Source: Acidobacteriota bacterium (lineage in GTDB: Bacteria > Acidobacteriota > Terriglobia > Bryobacterales > Bryobacteraceae). Taken from it: DNA of 34,469 nucleotides. Shown piece after piece: positions 7,034-14,400 of the stretch. The stretch lies in NCBI GenBank assembly GCA_016871135.1, contig VFZQ01000002.1, positions 1 through 34,469 of the forward strand, in the 5' to 3' direction. The notes beneath the pieces were generated by a model, which was given only the letters and a program-made list of their open reading frames with translations, was not told the origin of the DNA and ran no database searches. Position 1 is the first letter of the stretch. Each line of letters begins with the position of its first letter. The position numbers and the translations under genes were made by a program.

Positions 7034-8080
7034 TCACTGGCTGAGCGCGTAAACCGCAAATGACGCCAGCCAGTGTTCGCCGCCGTAACTGCCCGTCAGG
7101 TGCGGCATCGTTTTCTCGATCAATTCGGCGGCCGTGCGCTCCATGGCGGCGCGGCGTTTCGATGTCGCGGGTAGCGCGGATGCGATGCCCTTCAGGCACC
7201 AGGCACGGCTGAATGAGAGGCCGTCGAGATGAACGATTTGGTAGTCGGAACGGTCAGAGACGGTCGGCGGCTTCATCAGGTTCGCCAAGCCGGGCTCGCG
7301 CAGATACCGTGAGAACCATGCCGCGAATTCCTTGCCGGGGAGCACGCGGCGCATGAGGTCGGCGACTTCCAGGCTGGGCGAGAAGAAATCCGAGCCATCG
7401 GGCTCTTGCAGTGCGGTGACAGCGGTGTTCGTTTCGTAGTATTCGCGGGCGCGTTTGACGATCAGCGCTTCGAATTCGGCGTGTTTCGTGGCGCGCGCCC
7501 AGTCGAGCGCGAAGACCAATCCGAAAGCGGTGTTCGGGTGGACGCCCGTGCGGTTCGGGTAAGTCTGTTTGGGAAGATAGGCGATCCACGCTTCGCGGAC
7601 CACGGCGGTCAACGGCTGCATGTTGCGGAGCCATTCGCGACCCTGTGCGTCATCCCAACCGAGAAGTTCTTCGTCGAGTTTCAACAGCCACGCCCAGCCG
7701 TAAGTGCGTTCGAAGGTCGCAGCGAGTTTTGACCGCTTGAAGTAGTCCGCTTCGGCACGCATGGCGGTGGGGGTGAAACTGGAGGCGAGCACGCGGCGGA
7801 TTTCGTCGCGCTTGGGCAGAGCCGGATTCGTCTTCAGAAGCCGCACGAGCATCCAGTGCCCATGCACGCTGGAGTGCCAGTCGAAGCAGCCGTAAAAAGC
7901 GGGGTGAAGTTCGCGGGGCGAGAGCCGGGCGTCGGATTCGGTCTCGATGGTGTGCCCGGTTTTATTGGGGTATTCCTGGTGAATGCACTTGAGCGGCAGT
8001 TCGGCGAGCCGTGCGGCGATGTCGTCGGAGAGGGGGGACTTTGCGAGCATGGGTAGGGCGATTAGCAGGGCAAAACGCAT
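7034..8080 (-). CDS. Secreted DUF2891-family protein
   Basis: The ATG at 8080 gives 348 residues with a signal peptide (MRFALLIALPMLAKS). The sequence resembles the DUF2891 family: LHPAFYGCFDWHSSVHGHWML near residue 58, TYGWAWLLKL, a central G-VHPNTAFGLVFALDWAR segment, FFSPSLEVADLM, and a C-terminal GSYGGEHWLASFAVYAL. The alpha-helical pattern and conserved His/Trp/Asp clusters suggest an alpha/alpha-barrel. The biochemical role of DUF2891 is not known to me. The open frame extends to 8317, but that upstream part is antisense of the toxin-antitoxin genes. Only 24 nt separate its start from the divergent antitoxin. Confidence 0.85.
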   Translation of the reverse strand: MRFALLIALPMLAKSPLSDDIAARLAELPLKCIHQEYPNKTGHTIETESDARLSPRELHPAFYGCFDWHSSVHGHWMLVRLLKTNPALPKRDEIRRVLASSFTPTAMRAEADYFKRSKLAATFERTYGWAWLLKLDEELLGWDDAQGREWLRNMQPLTAVVREAWIAYLPKQTYPNRTGVHPNTAFGLVFALDWARATKHAEFEALIVKRAREYYETNTAVTALQEPDGSDFFSPSLEVADLMRRVLPGKEFAAWFSRYLREPGLANLMKPPTVSDRSDYQIVHLDGLSFSRAWCLKGIASALPATSKRRAAMERTAAELIEKTMPHLTGSYGGEHWLASFAVYALSQ

Positions 8081-8102
8081 CTTGGACCATGGTACAACTT
8101 GG
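8081..8102. promoter_or_regulatory. Possible antitoxin operator
   Basis: Just upstream of the antitoxin ATG is the perfect 8-bp palindrome ACCATGGT (8086-8093), flanked by CTTGG at 8081-8085 and 8098-8102. Phd-type antitoxins usually repress their own operon through such palindromes. The site also covers the 5' end of the divergent DUF2891 gene. Short palindromes occur by chance, so confidence is low. Confidence 0.3.
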
Positions 8103-8104
8103 TT

Positions 8105-8350
8105 ATGCGCGAGATTGCGATTTCGAAGTTCAAGTCGACGTGCCTGGCGGTGATCGATGAGGTCAATCGCACGCGGCAGCCGATTCGAATTACGCGATTT
8201 GGCAAGCCCGTGGTGGACTTGCAACCCACTAAGGCTGCCCCAAAGAAGCGAGTTCTCGGTGGCATGAAAGGCAAGATGAAACTTGATCCCAGTTTCGATT
8301 TTGTCGCACCCATACACGCATTTAGCCCGTGGCGAGATGGCGGCCAGTGA
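8105..8350 (+). CDS. Phd/YefM-family antitoxin
   Basis: The ATG at 8105 gives 81 residues (a TTG at 8099 is less likely). The N-terminal half has the Phd/YefM pattern: MREIAISKFKSTCLAVIDEV, then RQPIRITRFGKPVVDLQP. This is the fold that dimerises and binds operator DNA. The C-terminal half is longer and basic (KKRVLGGMKGKMK), then ends in a short segment likely to wrap the toxin. It overlaps the PIN-domain gene by 4 nt (GTGA), the usual antitoxin-first type II arrangement. Confidence 0.92.
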   Translation: MREIAISKFKSTCLAVIDEVNRTRQPIRITRFGKPVVDLQPTKAAPKKRVLGGMKGKMKLDPSFDFVAPIHAFSPWRDGGQ

Positions 8351-8739
8351 ATCTGCTGCTGGACACCCACATATGGCTGTGGGCTTTGGAACAGAACAGG
8401 CGGTTAGCCCCGGTCGTCCGTAAGCAGTTGGAGAACCCGCGGAATCGGTTGTTTGTATCGCCCGTTAATGTCTGGGAAGCGGGCAATCTCTACAAGCACG
8501 GCCGGATCAAGGGCGGAGCGTTTCACGAGTGGCTCGACGAGTCCCTGGAAGCACTGGCCGTCATCGAAGCTCCTTTTACCGTCGCCATTGCCAGCGAGGC
8601 CTCGCGCCTCCGCCTGCCGCAACCAGACTTCGGCGACGTCATGCTGGCGGCAACGGCTATTGTGGAGGGCCTCGTGCTCGTCACCGCCGACCAGCAACTG
8701 CTCGATTGCAAGTGGCTTCGCACGCTCGCGAACGCGTAG
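8347..8739 (+). CDS. vapC: PIN-domain ribonuclease toxin (VapC family)
   Basis: The start is the GTG at 8347, within the GTGA overlap with the antitoxin, giving 130 residues. A GTG at 8329 would add six residues before the usual first strand. The PIN active-site acids are in place: D6 in LLLDTHIWLW, E44 in NVWEAGN, D97 in FGDVMLAA, and D115 in VTADQQL. PIN toxins are Mg2+-dependent endoribonucleases that cut tRNA or rRNA; the target cannot be read from sequence. Pairing with a Phd-type rather than a VapB-type antitoxin is common. All catalytic residues are intact, so the module is probably functional. Confidence 0.93.
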   Translation: MNLLLDTHIWLWALEQNRRLAPVVRKQLENPRNRLFVSPVNVWEAGNLYKHGRIKGGAFHEWLDESLEALAVIEAPFTVAIASEASRLRLPQPDFGDVMLAATAIVEGLVLVTADQQLLDCKWLRTLANA

Positions 8740-8801
8740 CGGTTTCGTCCTCTGTGATATCCTGAACTTGAAATTTACCGCACGGGAGGTCGTACCATTC
8801 G

Positions 8802-9263
8802 ATGGGCACGCTAGGGACACAGGAGATGATCATCATTTTTCTCCTGGCCTTGCTGATCTTCGGTCCGAAGAAGTTACCGGAACTGGGGAAAACTGTGGCC
8901 AAAGCGATGGGCGAGTTCCGTCGGGCGTCGTCTGAGTTGAAATCGACGTGGGATCGTGAGATGCAGCAGATCGAGAAGGAAACCGAACCGATCAAGCAGG
9001 CTGCCGACGAGTACCACCAGCAGGTTACCAACTACGACGATTCCTCGTATTACGACTACGGAGCTTACGACTCCGGTACGTCGGATTCAACGGCAACCCC
9101 ATCCACAACTGTAGGCGAACCCGCAACTCAGGGCGCTGAACAAACCACCGCTACCGCGACGGCCGAACCTCCGGCTGAAACGTTGGTTGCGCAGGCCCCG
9201 GAGGGTACGGCCGCTCAGAGCTCATCGAGCACTGGCAGCGCCGCAACACCGGCGGCCGGTTGA
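8802..9263 (+). CDS. tatA: Sec-independent translocase TatA/TatB-family subunit
   Basis: This subunit would assemble with TatC to move folded twin-arginine proteins across the inner membrane. In its 153 residues there is one membrane helix (9-20), then the hinge FGPKKLPELGK (20-30) and an amphipathic helix to about residue 65. The KKLPELGK hinge is TatA-like; the long tail and the S-S-E-L-K-S-T-W segment recall TatB, so the subtype is uncertain. From about residue 77 the tail is low-complexity: a Tyr/Asp-rich stretch, then a Ser/Thr/Ala-rich one. GGGAGGT at 8784-8790 is the ribosome site. tatC follows after 11 nt. With only one A/B gene here, it may serve both roles or a second copy may be elsewhere. 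Confidence 0.93.
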   Translation: MGTLGTQEMIIIFLLALLIFGPKKLPELGKTVAKAMGEFRRASSELKSTWDREMQQIEKETEPIKQAADEYHQQVTNYDDSSYYDYGAYDSGTSDSTATPSTTVGEPATQGAEQTTATATAEPPAETLVAQAPEGTAAQSSSSTGSAATPAAG

Positions 9264-9274
9264 TTGGTTAGGTA

Positions 9275-10465
9275 ATGTCCGTCCCGGAAGAACAGAAGGG
9301 GATAACCCCGTCCGAGAATCCGCCTGTGTCTACTAACGGCGAAGCATCGGATACCGGTGTCTCCTCTTCCGGCGCGGCGGACACCGGCACGGTCAGCTAT
9401 GAGCAGACCACCGATCACGACTACGACTCGCATTATCACTCCGAGCACGATCACCAGTACGACGATCCGTACGGCGGGCATTCCTATCCGCCGGCTGAGG
9501 AATCGACGGCCGTAGTTCCCGCCACGACGACTGGGGGGTCGAGCACGCCGCCGCCATCTTCTCCCGATCCGGATGAGGAAGACGAGGAAGACGACGGCAT
9601 GTTGCGTATGAGTTTCCTCGAACACTTGGAGGAACTGCGCAATCGGATCGTGAAATCCCTAATTGGAATCGGCGTCGCATTCGCTCTTTCGCTTATCTTC
9701 GCCGAGGATATGTGGAAAGCGGTCAGCGAGCCGGCGGCGACCGCGCTCAAGGCCCTCGGCTACGCACCGACCTTGAAACAGCTCACTCCGATGGATGCGT
9801 TTACAACCATCTATATGAAGCTGCCGCTGCTGTCCGCGACGTTCTTGAGTTCGCCGTGGTTGCTTTGGCAGATCTGGGGCTTCGTTGCGCCGGGGCTTTA
9901 CAAGAAGGAACGCCGTTTCGCCGCGCCGCTGGTTCTCAGCTCGGCGGCTCTGTTTGTAGCGGGCGGGCTGTTCGCGTATTTCGTCGCATTCCGGTTCGGC
10001 CTCGAGTTCCTGCTCGGCATCGGGCGCGACATCAACGTCGAACCGGCGATCAACATGGTCGACTACTTCGATCTGTTTGTTAACGTGACCCTGGGTATCG
10101 GCATCGTCTTCGAACTGCCCGTTGTAATCTTCTTCCTGGCGCTGCTGAAGATCGTATCGGCGAAGTTCCTGATCGAACATTCACGCTACGCGATCCTGAT
10201 CATCGTCATTTTGGCCGCGGTCATCACGCCGACACCGGACGTTTTCAACCTGATGCTGTTCTCGGTGCCGATGGTGGTGTTGTACTTCGTCGGCGTCTTC
10301 GCGGCATACCTGCTCGAGTTGCGGCGCGATCAGCGCAGCTTCCCGTGGCTATCAGTGCTTGTGATTATCCTTGCCGTCGGTGGAGTGGCGGGCGGCATTG
10401 TGTGGGCCCTTGTCGCCAAGTACGGATATAAACTCCTTCTGCACTGGCCGTTTATTGCACGGTAG
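9275..10465 (+). CDS. tatC: Sec-independent translocase TatC with long N-terminal extension
   Basis: TatC is the receptor that binds the twin-arginine motif. The 396-residue product is far longer than the usual 240-260. The TatC core starts at about residue 109 with MSFLEHLEELRNRI, including the conserved FLEHLEELR element with E116. It continues through six membrane helices, with FVAPGLYKKERR and the final helix region AAVITPTPDVFNLMLF. Residues 1-108 are an acidic extension with six His between 48 and 69 and a run of Asp/Glu at 98-107. The ATG at 9275 is 11 nt after the tatA-like gene. Codon usage stays normal throughout, so the extension looks genuinely coded. A start at residue 109 or 112 cannot be excluded. 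Confidence 0.95.
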   Translation: MSVPEEQKGITPSENPPVSTNGEASDTGVSSSGAADTGTVSYEQTTDHDYDSHYHSEHDHQYDDPYGGHSYPPAEESTAVVPATTTGGSSTPPPSSPDPDEEDEEDDGMLRMSFLEHLEELRNRIVKSLIGIGVAFALSLIFAEDMWKAVSEPAATALKALGYAPTLKQLTPMDAFTTIYMKLPLLSATFLSSPWLLWQIWGFVAPGLYKKERRFAAPLVLSSAALFVAGGLFAYFVAFRFGLEFLLGIGRDINVEPAINMVDYFDLFVNVTLGIGIVFELPVVIFFLALLKIVSAKFLIEHSRYAILIIVILAAVITPTPDVFNLMLFSVPMVVLYFVGVFAAYLLELRRDQRSFPWLSVLVIILAVGGVAGGIVWALVAKYGYKLLLHWPFIAR

Positions 10466-10485
10466 GCGTTTCCGCACGTAGGGCG

Positions 10486-10507
10486 CCGAATCTCCTCTGG
10501 AGAACGG
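10486..10507 (+). terminator. Weak stem-loop after tatC
   Basis: TCTCC (10491-10495), loop TCT, and GGAGA (10499-10503) form a 5-bp stem. It is extended by CCG/CGG (10486-10488 and 10505-10507) across a small internal loop. There is no downstream T-run, so a classical intrinsic terminator is not supported. The rest of the 244-nt gap to the next gene (10466-10709) shows no clear promoter or coding region. Confidence 0.25.
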
Positions 10508-10709
10508 AATGTCTGAATTGGACGAGCCGCTTGAGTCGATTCTTCTTCGGTGATACCCCTCTCAGAGATTCACCCTATAAAATCGGTACTTTTGAACGGG
10601 GAGCACTTTTCCCGATTTTCGGATAGGATAGAAGAAGTAATTCCACAAAATAATGGAGATCCAAACATTCGGTGCCGGAAGCACCGGTATGTCAACCGGA
10701 GCCGCTTCC

Positions 10710-10937
10710 ATGGACTTGTCAAAGACCATTCAGGAACTTTACACCGAGAAAGAACGAATTGACGAGGTTATAGCCTCGCTCGAACAGTTTCTAGCTAACG
10801 ATGGCCAAGGCCCGCTTCGCCGCCGACGCGGAAGGAAGTCGATGGGCGCCGACGAGCGCCAGGTCGTTTCCGAACGCATGCGGAGCTATTGGGCCAACCG
10901 CCGAGCCGACAAAGTGATGAAGGCGTCGGCTGAGTAG
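10710..10937 (+). CDS. Small basic protein with AT-hook-like motif
   Basis: The 75-residue product starts at the ATG at 10710, preceded by GGAG at 8 nt. Upstream in-frame ATGs at 10653 and 10689 lack a ribosome site. Residues 1-30 are a helical, probably coiled-coil segment (LSKTIQELYTEKERIDEVIASL). Then comes RRRRGRKSMG, which resembles an AT-hook, and a helix with DERQVVSERMRSYWANRR. From memory, similar proteins with the GRKSM...VSERM..YWA.R ending occur widely in Acidobacteriota, which argues for a real gene. Nucleic-acid binding is inferred from the basic motif; the specific function is unknown. It ends 3 nt from the convergent methyltransferase. Confidence 0.78.
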   Translation: MDLSKTIQELYTEKERIDEVIASLEQFLANDGQGPLRRRRGRKSMGADERQVVSERMRSYWANRRADKVMKASAE

Positions 10938-10940
10938 CGG

Positions 10941-11618
10941 TTAGCGCTTAAAAAACCAGAGCCAGAAATACTGCTCGCCGGCCCCATGCCTGTGGCGCGG
11001 CTCGAATCCGCATCGCTCGGCCATGGCTACCGCTTCGGCGTCCGAGAACGGCACGCCGAGCCAGGTATCGTGGCGGTCGGATTGGATGGAGGTGTCGCCC
11101 TGTACCTGGAACTTGAAAAGCGCCCCGGGACGTAGTAATCGTGCGACTTCACGGACATAACTTTCGATAACTTCCCGGCTGGGAATGTGCTGAAAGACGA
11201 TTGTGGAGAACGCAAAATCGTAACCAGAGCCGGGAATCACGGAAAGGTCCATCCCGTTGTTTTGGTAAATATGCGCACCCGGGAAGGGTGCTACGGCGCG
11301 GGTTGCCTGTGCCACCATCTCTCCCGACACATCGACCGCGTGGACTTCGCCGAACAACCCCGCCAGCGCCCGGGTCACGCGGCCTGCGCCGCAGCCGATC
11401 TCAAGCACGCGCATCTGCTTGGATTCGCGCCCCTGGCAGATATTGATCATATCGGTTAGGATCTCTTCGGCGACGGTCCGTTCGCCCGAGGCAAAAAATT
11501 CGTCGTCAGTCCACGCATCGTTGGCGGTGTTGACGTAGTAGCGGGCGTTTTCCTTGGCGCGAGCGTCCCAGTCGGCGCGCATCTTTTCGAGGGTGTCTTG
11601 CATCGGTGTTTCCGGCAT
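10941..11618 (-). CDS. Class I SAM-dependent methyltransferase
   Basis: The 225-residue product has the Rossmann methyltransferase core: motif I VLEIGCGAGRVT (71-82) binding SAM, acidic D96 at the end of strand 2 (VHAVDVSG), a motif like FAFSTIVFQHIP, and RLLRPGALFKFQV for the fifth strand region. The N-terminus (about 60 residues) is helical and may form a lid. The C-terminus, AMAERCGFEPRHRHGAGEQYFWLWFFKR, is typical of methyltransferases of unknown substrate. The ATG at 11618 or another at 11603 could be the start. It stands alone, convergent with the small protein on one side and divergent from tRNA-Ala on the other, so context gives no substrate clue. Confidence 0.9.
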   Translation of the reverse strand: MPETPMQDTLEKMRADWDARAKENARYYVNTANDAWTDDEFFASGERTVAEEILTDMINICQGRESKQMRVLEIGCGAGRVTRALAGLFGEVHAVDVSGEMVAQATRAVAPFPGAHIYQNNGMDLSVIPGSGYDFAFSTIVFQHIPSREVIESYVREVARLLRPGALFKFQVQGDTSIQSDRHDTWLGVPFSDAEAVAMAERCGFEPRHRHGAGEQYFWLWFFKR

Positions 11619-11667
11619 CCAGCTTCCAGTTTAGCGGGTCGGGATGATATACTGAAGTGTCGTCAGT

Positions 11668-11743
11668 GGGCGGCTAGCTCAGTTGGGAGAGCACCACGTT
11701 CGCAACGTGGGGGTCGTGGGTTCGAATCCCATGCCGTCCACCA
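11668..11743 (+). tRNA. tRNA-Ala (anticodon CGC)
   Basis: The 76-nt cloverleaf is complete and the CCA end is encoded. The acceptor stem GGGCGGC (11668-11674) pairs with GCCGTCC (11733-11739) with one G-U pair. The D-arm is GCTC...GAGC. The anticodon stem CCACG/CGTGG encloses loop TTCGCAA with anticodon CGC, reading the alanine codon GCG. The T-arm carries the standard TTCGAAT loop. The downstream dcd gene starts only 15 nt later, so the two may share a transcript. Confidence 0.97.
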
Positions 11744-11758
11744 AAATCCCTTCCCACA

Positions 11759-12337
11759 ATGGTTCTTTCCGACATCGACATCCGGCGCTATATAGCCGAA
11801 GGGAAGATCAAACTCGACCCGCCGTTACCGTCCGATCATTTCGGAAGTTGTTCCATCGACCTGCGGCTCGGCAACGAGTTCAGCGTTTTTGAGCATTCGC
11901 GCGTGCCGTTCATCGACCCGCGCGACCGTTCGGCGATTCAGGACATGATGCGGACGATCATCGTGCCCGACGGCGAGCCTTTCATCCTGCAGCCGCGTGA
12001 CTTCGTCCTGGCAATCACGATGGAGTCGATGGACCTGGCCGACGATGTCCTGGCACGGCTGGAAGGCCGGTCAAGCCTGGGACGCATCGGCGTTATCGTA
12101 CACGGAACCGCTGGGTTGTTCGACCCCGGTTGGACAGGCAAGGCAACGCTCGAACTCTCAAATCTCGGCCGTGTGCCGGTGGCGTTGTATCCCGGCATGC
12201 GAATCTGCTCGTTCACGTTTGAGCCCCTCTCGACGCCGTCGTCGATGCCGTATCGCAAGAAGCCCGGCAACAAGTACGCCGGGCAGACCAGCCCGTTGGC
12301 ATCGCGTCTTTCCGGCGAAGTCAGTACTCTGAAGTAA
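11759..12337 (+). CDS. dcd: dCTP deaminase (possibly bifunctional)
   Basis: Dcd deaminates dCTP to dUTP for thymidylate synthesis. The 192-residue trimeric-dUTPase-fold protein has MVLSDIDIRRYI at the start, FGSCSIDLRLG, RSSLGRIGV (104-112), and the catalytic segment HGTAGLFDPGW-TG-KATLELSN with E132. The TAG-F-DPG form resembles the bifunctional deaminase/dUTPases of actinobacteria and archaea more than the E. coli enzyme, so direct dCTP-to-dUMP conversion is possible (inference). The ATG at 11759 has no recognisable ribosome site and lies 15 nt behind tRNA-Ala. Its stop shares a base with the start of the next gene (TAATG). Confidence 0.95.
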   Translation: MVLSDIDIRRYIAEGKIKLDPPLPSDHFGSCSIDLRLGNEFSVFEHSRVPFIDPRDRSAIQDMMRTIIVPDGEPFILQPRDFVLAITMESMDLADDVLARLEGRSSLGRIGVIVHGTAGLFDPGWTGKATLELSNLGRVPVALYPGMRICSFTFEPLSTPSSMPYRKKPGNKYAGQTSPLASRLSGEVSTLK

Positions 12338-12741
12338 TGCTACGGCACACACTGGCCACTTTGGCCTACCGGTTGGAGAAGGCGCTGCGCGACGCACCTT
12401 CGGAATTCGCAACGTTCCGCGCCTCGGAGTCGTCACGGACGCCGGTCGAAATTCTCGCACACATGGGCGATCTGATGGACTGGGCGCTAAGCCACGCCAA
12501 CGGCGCCGAGCGGTGGAACGATTCCACTCCACTTGCGTGGCCCGCCGAAGTGGAACGGTTCCATGCCGCACTACGGGCCTTCGATGATCGGCTGGCGGCC
12601 GGCGGTATTTCTTGCGACGAGAATCGCCTGTTCCAAGGCCCGGTCGCAGATGCCCTCACGCACACCGGCCAGATCGCGTTCCTGCGCCGGATGTACAGAT
12701 CACCCGTGCCGCCGAAAAACTACTTCAGAGCCGAGATCTAG
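12337..12741 (+). CDS. DinB-like putative metal-dependent protein
   Basis: The 134-residue product fits the DinB/YfiT-like four-helix-bundle superfamily: an N-terminal helix (TLATLAYRLEKAL), then PVEILAHMGDLMDWAL with a putative metal-ligand His, a long central helix, and DALTHTGQIAFLRRM with a second His cluster, ending PPKNYFRAEI. Members often bind a divalent metal and some are thiol-dependent transferases; the reaction here is not known. The start overlaps the dcd stop (TAATG), so the two are translationally coupled. The stop codon overlaps that of the convergent kinase within CTAG. Confidence 0.8.
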   Translation: MLRHTLATLAYRLEKALRDAPSEFATFRASESSRTPVEILAHMGDLMDWALSHANGAERWNDSTPLAWPAEVERFHAALRAFDDRLAAGGISCDENRLFQGPVADALTHTGQIAFLRRMYRSPVPPKNYFRAEI

Positions 12742-14393
12742 CCGAGCGGCAGACGGATGTGAAACACGGCTCCACGGGGAGCCGCATCGGCCGCCCATAT
12801 TTCGCCGCCGTGATCGATCACCGTCTCGCGGCTCAGCGCCAGACCAAGGCCAAGGCCATTCCGCTTGCCAAAACTGGTGAACGGCTGGAAGAGCTGGTCT
12901 TTGATTTCTTTGGCGATGCCGGAGCCTTGATCGGCGATTGAAATTCGCAGATTCGCGCCTTCGCGATTGGCGCGAATCGTCACGACGCCCCCGTCGGGCA
13001 TCACTTCGACGGCGTTGGCGATGAGATTTACGAAGACGCGCTCCATGCGGGCGCGTTCGACCGTAGCTTCGATGTTGTCGGGAACATCGATTTCGAATTG
13101 AATGTGCGCCGCCGATTCCTCTTGCGTCTGCACGGCGGTCTGCACGAGTTCGAGAATATTGCAGGACTCCCGCTCGCCATGTTTGCCTTTCGAGGCATCA
13201 AGCAACTCCTGCAACATCTCCAAAATACGGCGCGAGGCCTTATAGATGTTATCGGCGAGGCGCTTGTTGTGCGCCGGCGGGAGATCGTCGTCGATCATCA
13301 TCTCGGCGCCGGAATAGATGGCCGCGAGCGGGTTGCGGAGATCGTGCACGATGCTCGACGCCAAACGGCCGACGGTTGAGATGCGTTCCTGGCGGATCAG
13401 TTCGCGCTGCGCATTTTCCAGCGAACCGGCCATCTGGTTGAAGGCCGTCGCCAGCCGGCCGAGTTCGTCCTTCTGATTGGCGACATCACCCGGCACGCGG
13501 TGCTTCAAGTGTTGCTGCGCGATTTCGGCGGCGGCGGTGTCGAGCGCGGAGATCGGCCGCACAATCCGGTTCGCCAAAACGTAGCCAAGTACGAGGCTGA
13601 CGATAAGTCCTGCCGCCCACATCAACAAAAGCTCACTGCGCAGTTGGCCGATGCGGTTGCCGGCGATGCCGAAGCTTCGAACGATGGTCAGCTTACCGAC
13701 GGGCGCGCCGTCGAGTCCGGTGAGATCACGCTCGATTCGAGCATCGTCGCCGGAGACATCGAGCAGCGTGGCGGCGAAGCGGCCCGAAGGTCCCGAGAAA
13801 ACGAAATCGCTGCCTCCGGTCGATTGTTTCAGCGTCTCGGCCAGCGTGTTTGTCACCGGATAGCCGGCGACAAGAATGCTTATCAGTGCCGTGCCGCGCG
13901 CGCTATCGACGAAGATTGGCGTGAGGACCAACTGAAACAGCATGCCGTCCTGCACGTGATAGCCGGAGACCTGACGCGGCGCGGAAGGAACGACGGCGGC
14001 CTCGACGGGCCAGCGCTTGAGTTTAGGATCGCCTGAAAGCACGGCGATCGGATTGCCGCGCGGATCGGCGACGACGAGGAACGTCGACTGCTTCAGCGAA
14101 GGGCTCAAATAGTTGCCGAGTTCGCCGGCGGAGTCTCGAATCGTGGCCGGGTCGCCAGTGCCGAACGCGGCCCGGACGTTGGGAAGACTGGCCAACAGCA
14201 GAGCTGCCGCGCCGATCATCTCCTGACGGGCCTTGAGGACCGACTCATACGCCTGGAAGCCGGCTTTCACTTCTTCATCAAGACTGCGTGTAGCCGTTTC
14301 GACCGCGTGCCGTTGCAGCAGCCATCCGGCGACACCGAACAAGCCAGTCACGATGCCAAAAACAGAGAGCCAGATTTTCCAGCGCAGCGGCAT
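12738..14393 (-). CDS. HAMP-domain sensor histidine kinase
   Basis: From the ATG at 14393 (7 nt after the upstream stop) the product has 551 residues; the open frame extends further to 14618, but only antisense to the cupredoxin gene. TM1 is residues 6-26. A periplasmic sensor of about 225 residues follows (Cache-like pattern, TFLVVADPRGNPIAVLSGD), then TM2 (255-275), HAMP (276-330) and a coiled coil. The phosphoacceptor H350 is in SIVHDLRNPLAA. The ATPase motifs are FVNLIANAVEVM (N460), ADQGSGIA, an F-box with FQPFTSFGKRNG, and LGLGLAL. It is the last gene of an operon starting with two response-regulator genes (17351-16320), its likely partners. Confidence 0.93.
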   Translation of the reverse strand: MPLRWKIWLSVFGIVTGLFGVAGWLLQRHAVETATRSLDEEVKAGFQAYESVLKARQEMIGAAALLLASLPNVRAAFGTGDPATIRDSAGELGNYLSPSLKQSTFLVVADPRGNPIAVLSGDPKLKRWPVEAAVVPSAPRQVSGYHVQDGMLFQLVLTPIFVDSARGTALISILVAGYPVTNTLAETLKQSTGGSDFVFSGPSGRFAATLLDVSGDDARIERDLTGLDGAPVGKLTIVRSFGIAGNRIGQLRSELLLMWAAGLIVSLVLGYVLANRIVRPISALDTAAAEIAQQHLKHRVPGDVANQKDELGRLATAFNQMAGSLENAQRELIRQERISTVGRLASSIVHDLRNPLAAIYSGAEMMIDDDLPPAHNKRLADNIYKASRRILEMLQELLDASKGKHGERESCNILELVQTAVQTQEESAAHIQFEIDVPDNIEATVERARMERVFVNLIANAVEVMPDGGVVTIRANREGANLRISIADQGSGIAKEIKDQLFQPFTSFGKRNGLGLGLALSRETVIDHGGEIWAADAAPRGAVFHIRLPLG

Positions 14394-14400
14394 AAAGACC

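Noticed and set aside
10550-10762. A 70-codon plus-strand frame upstream of the small basic protein
   Set aside because: It overlaps the supported start at 10710, has no ribosome site and shows no family pattern.
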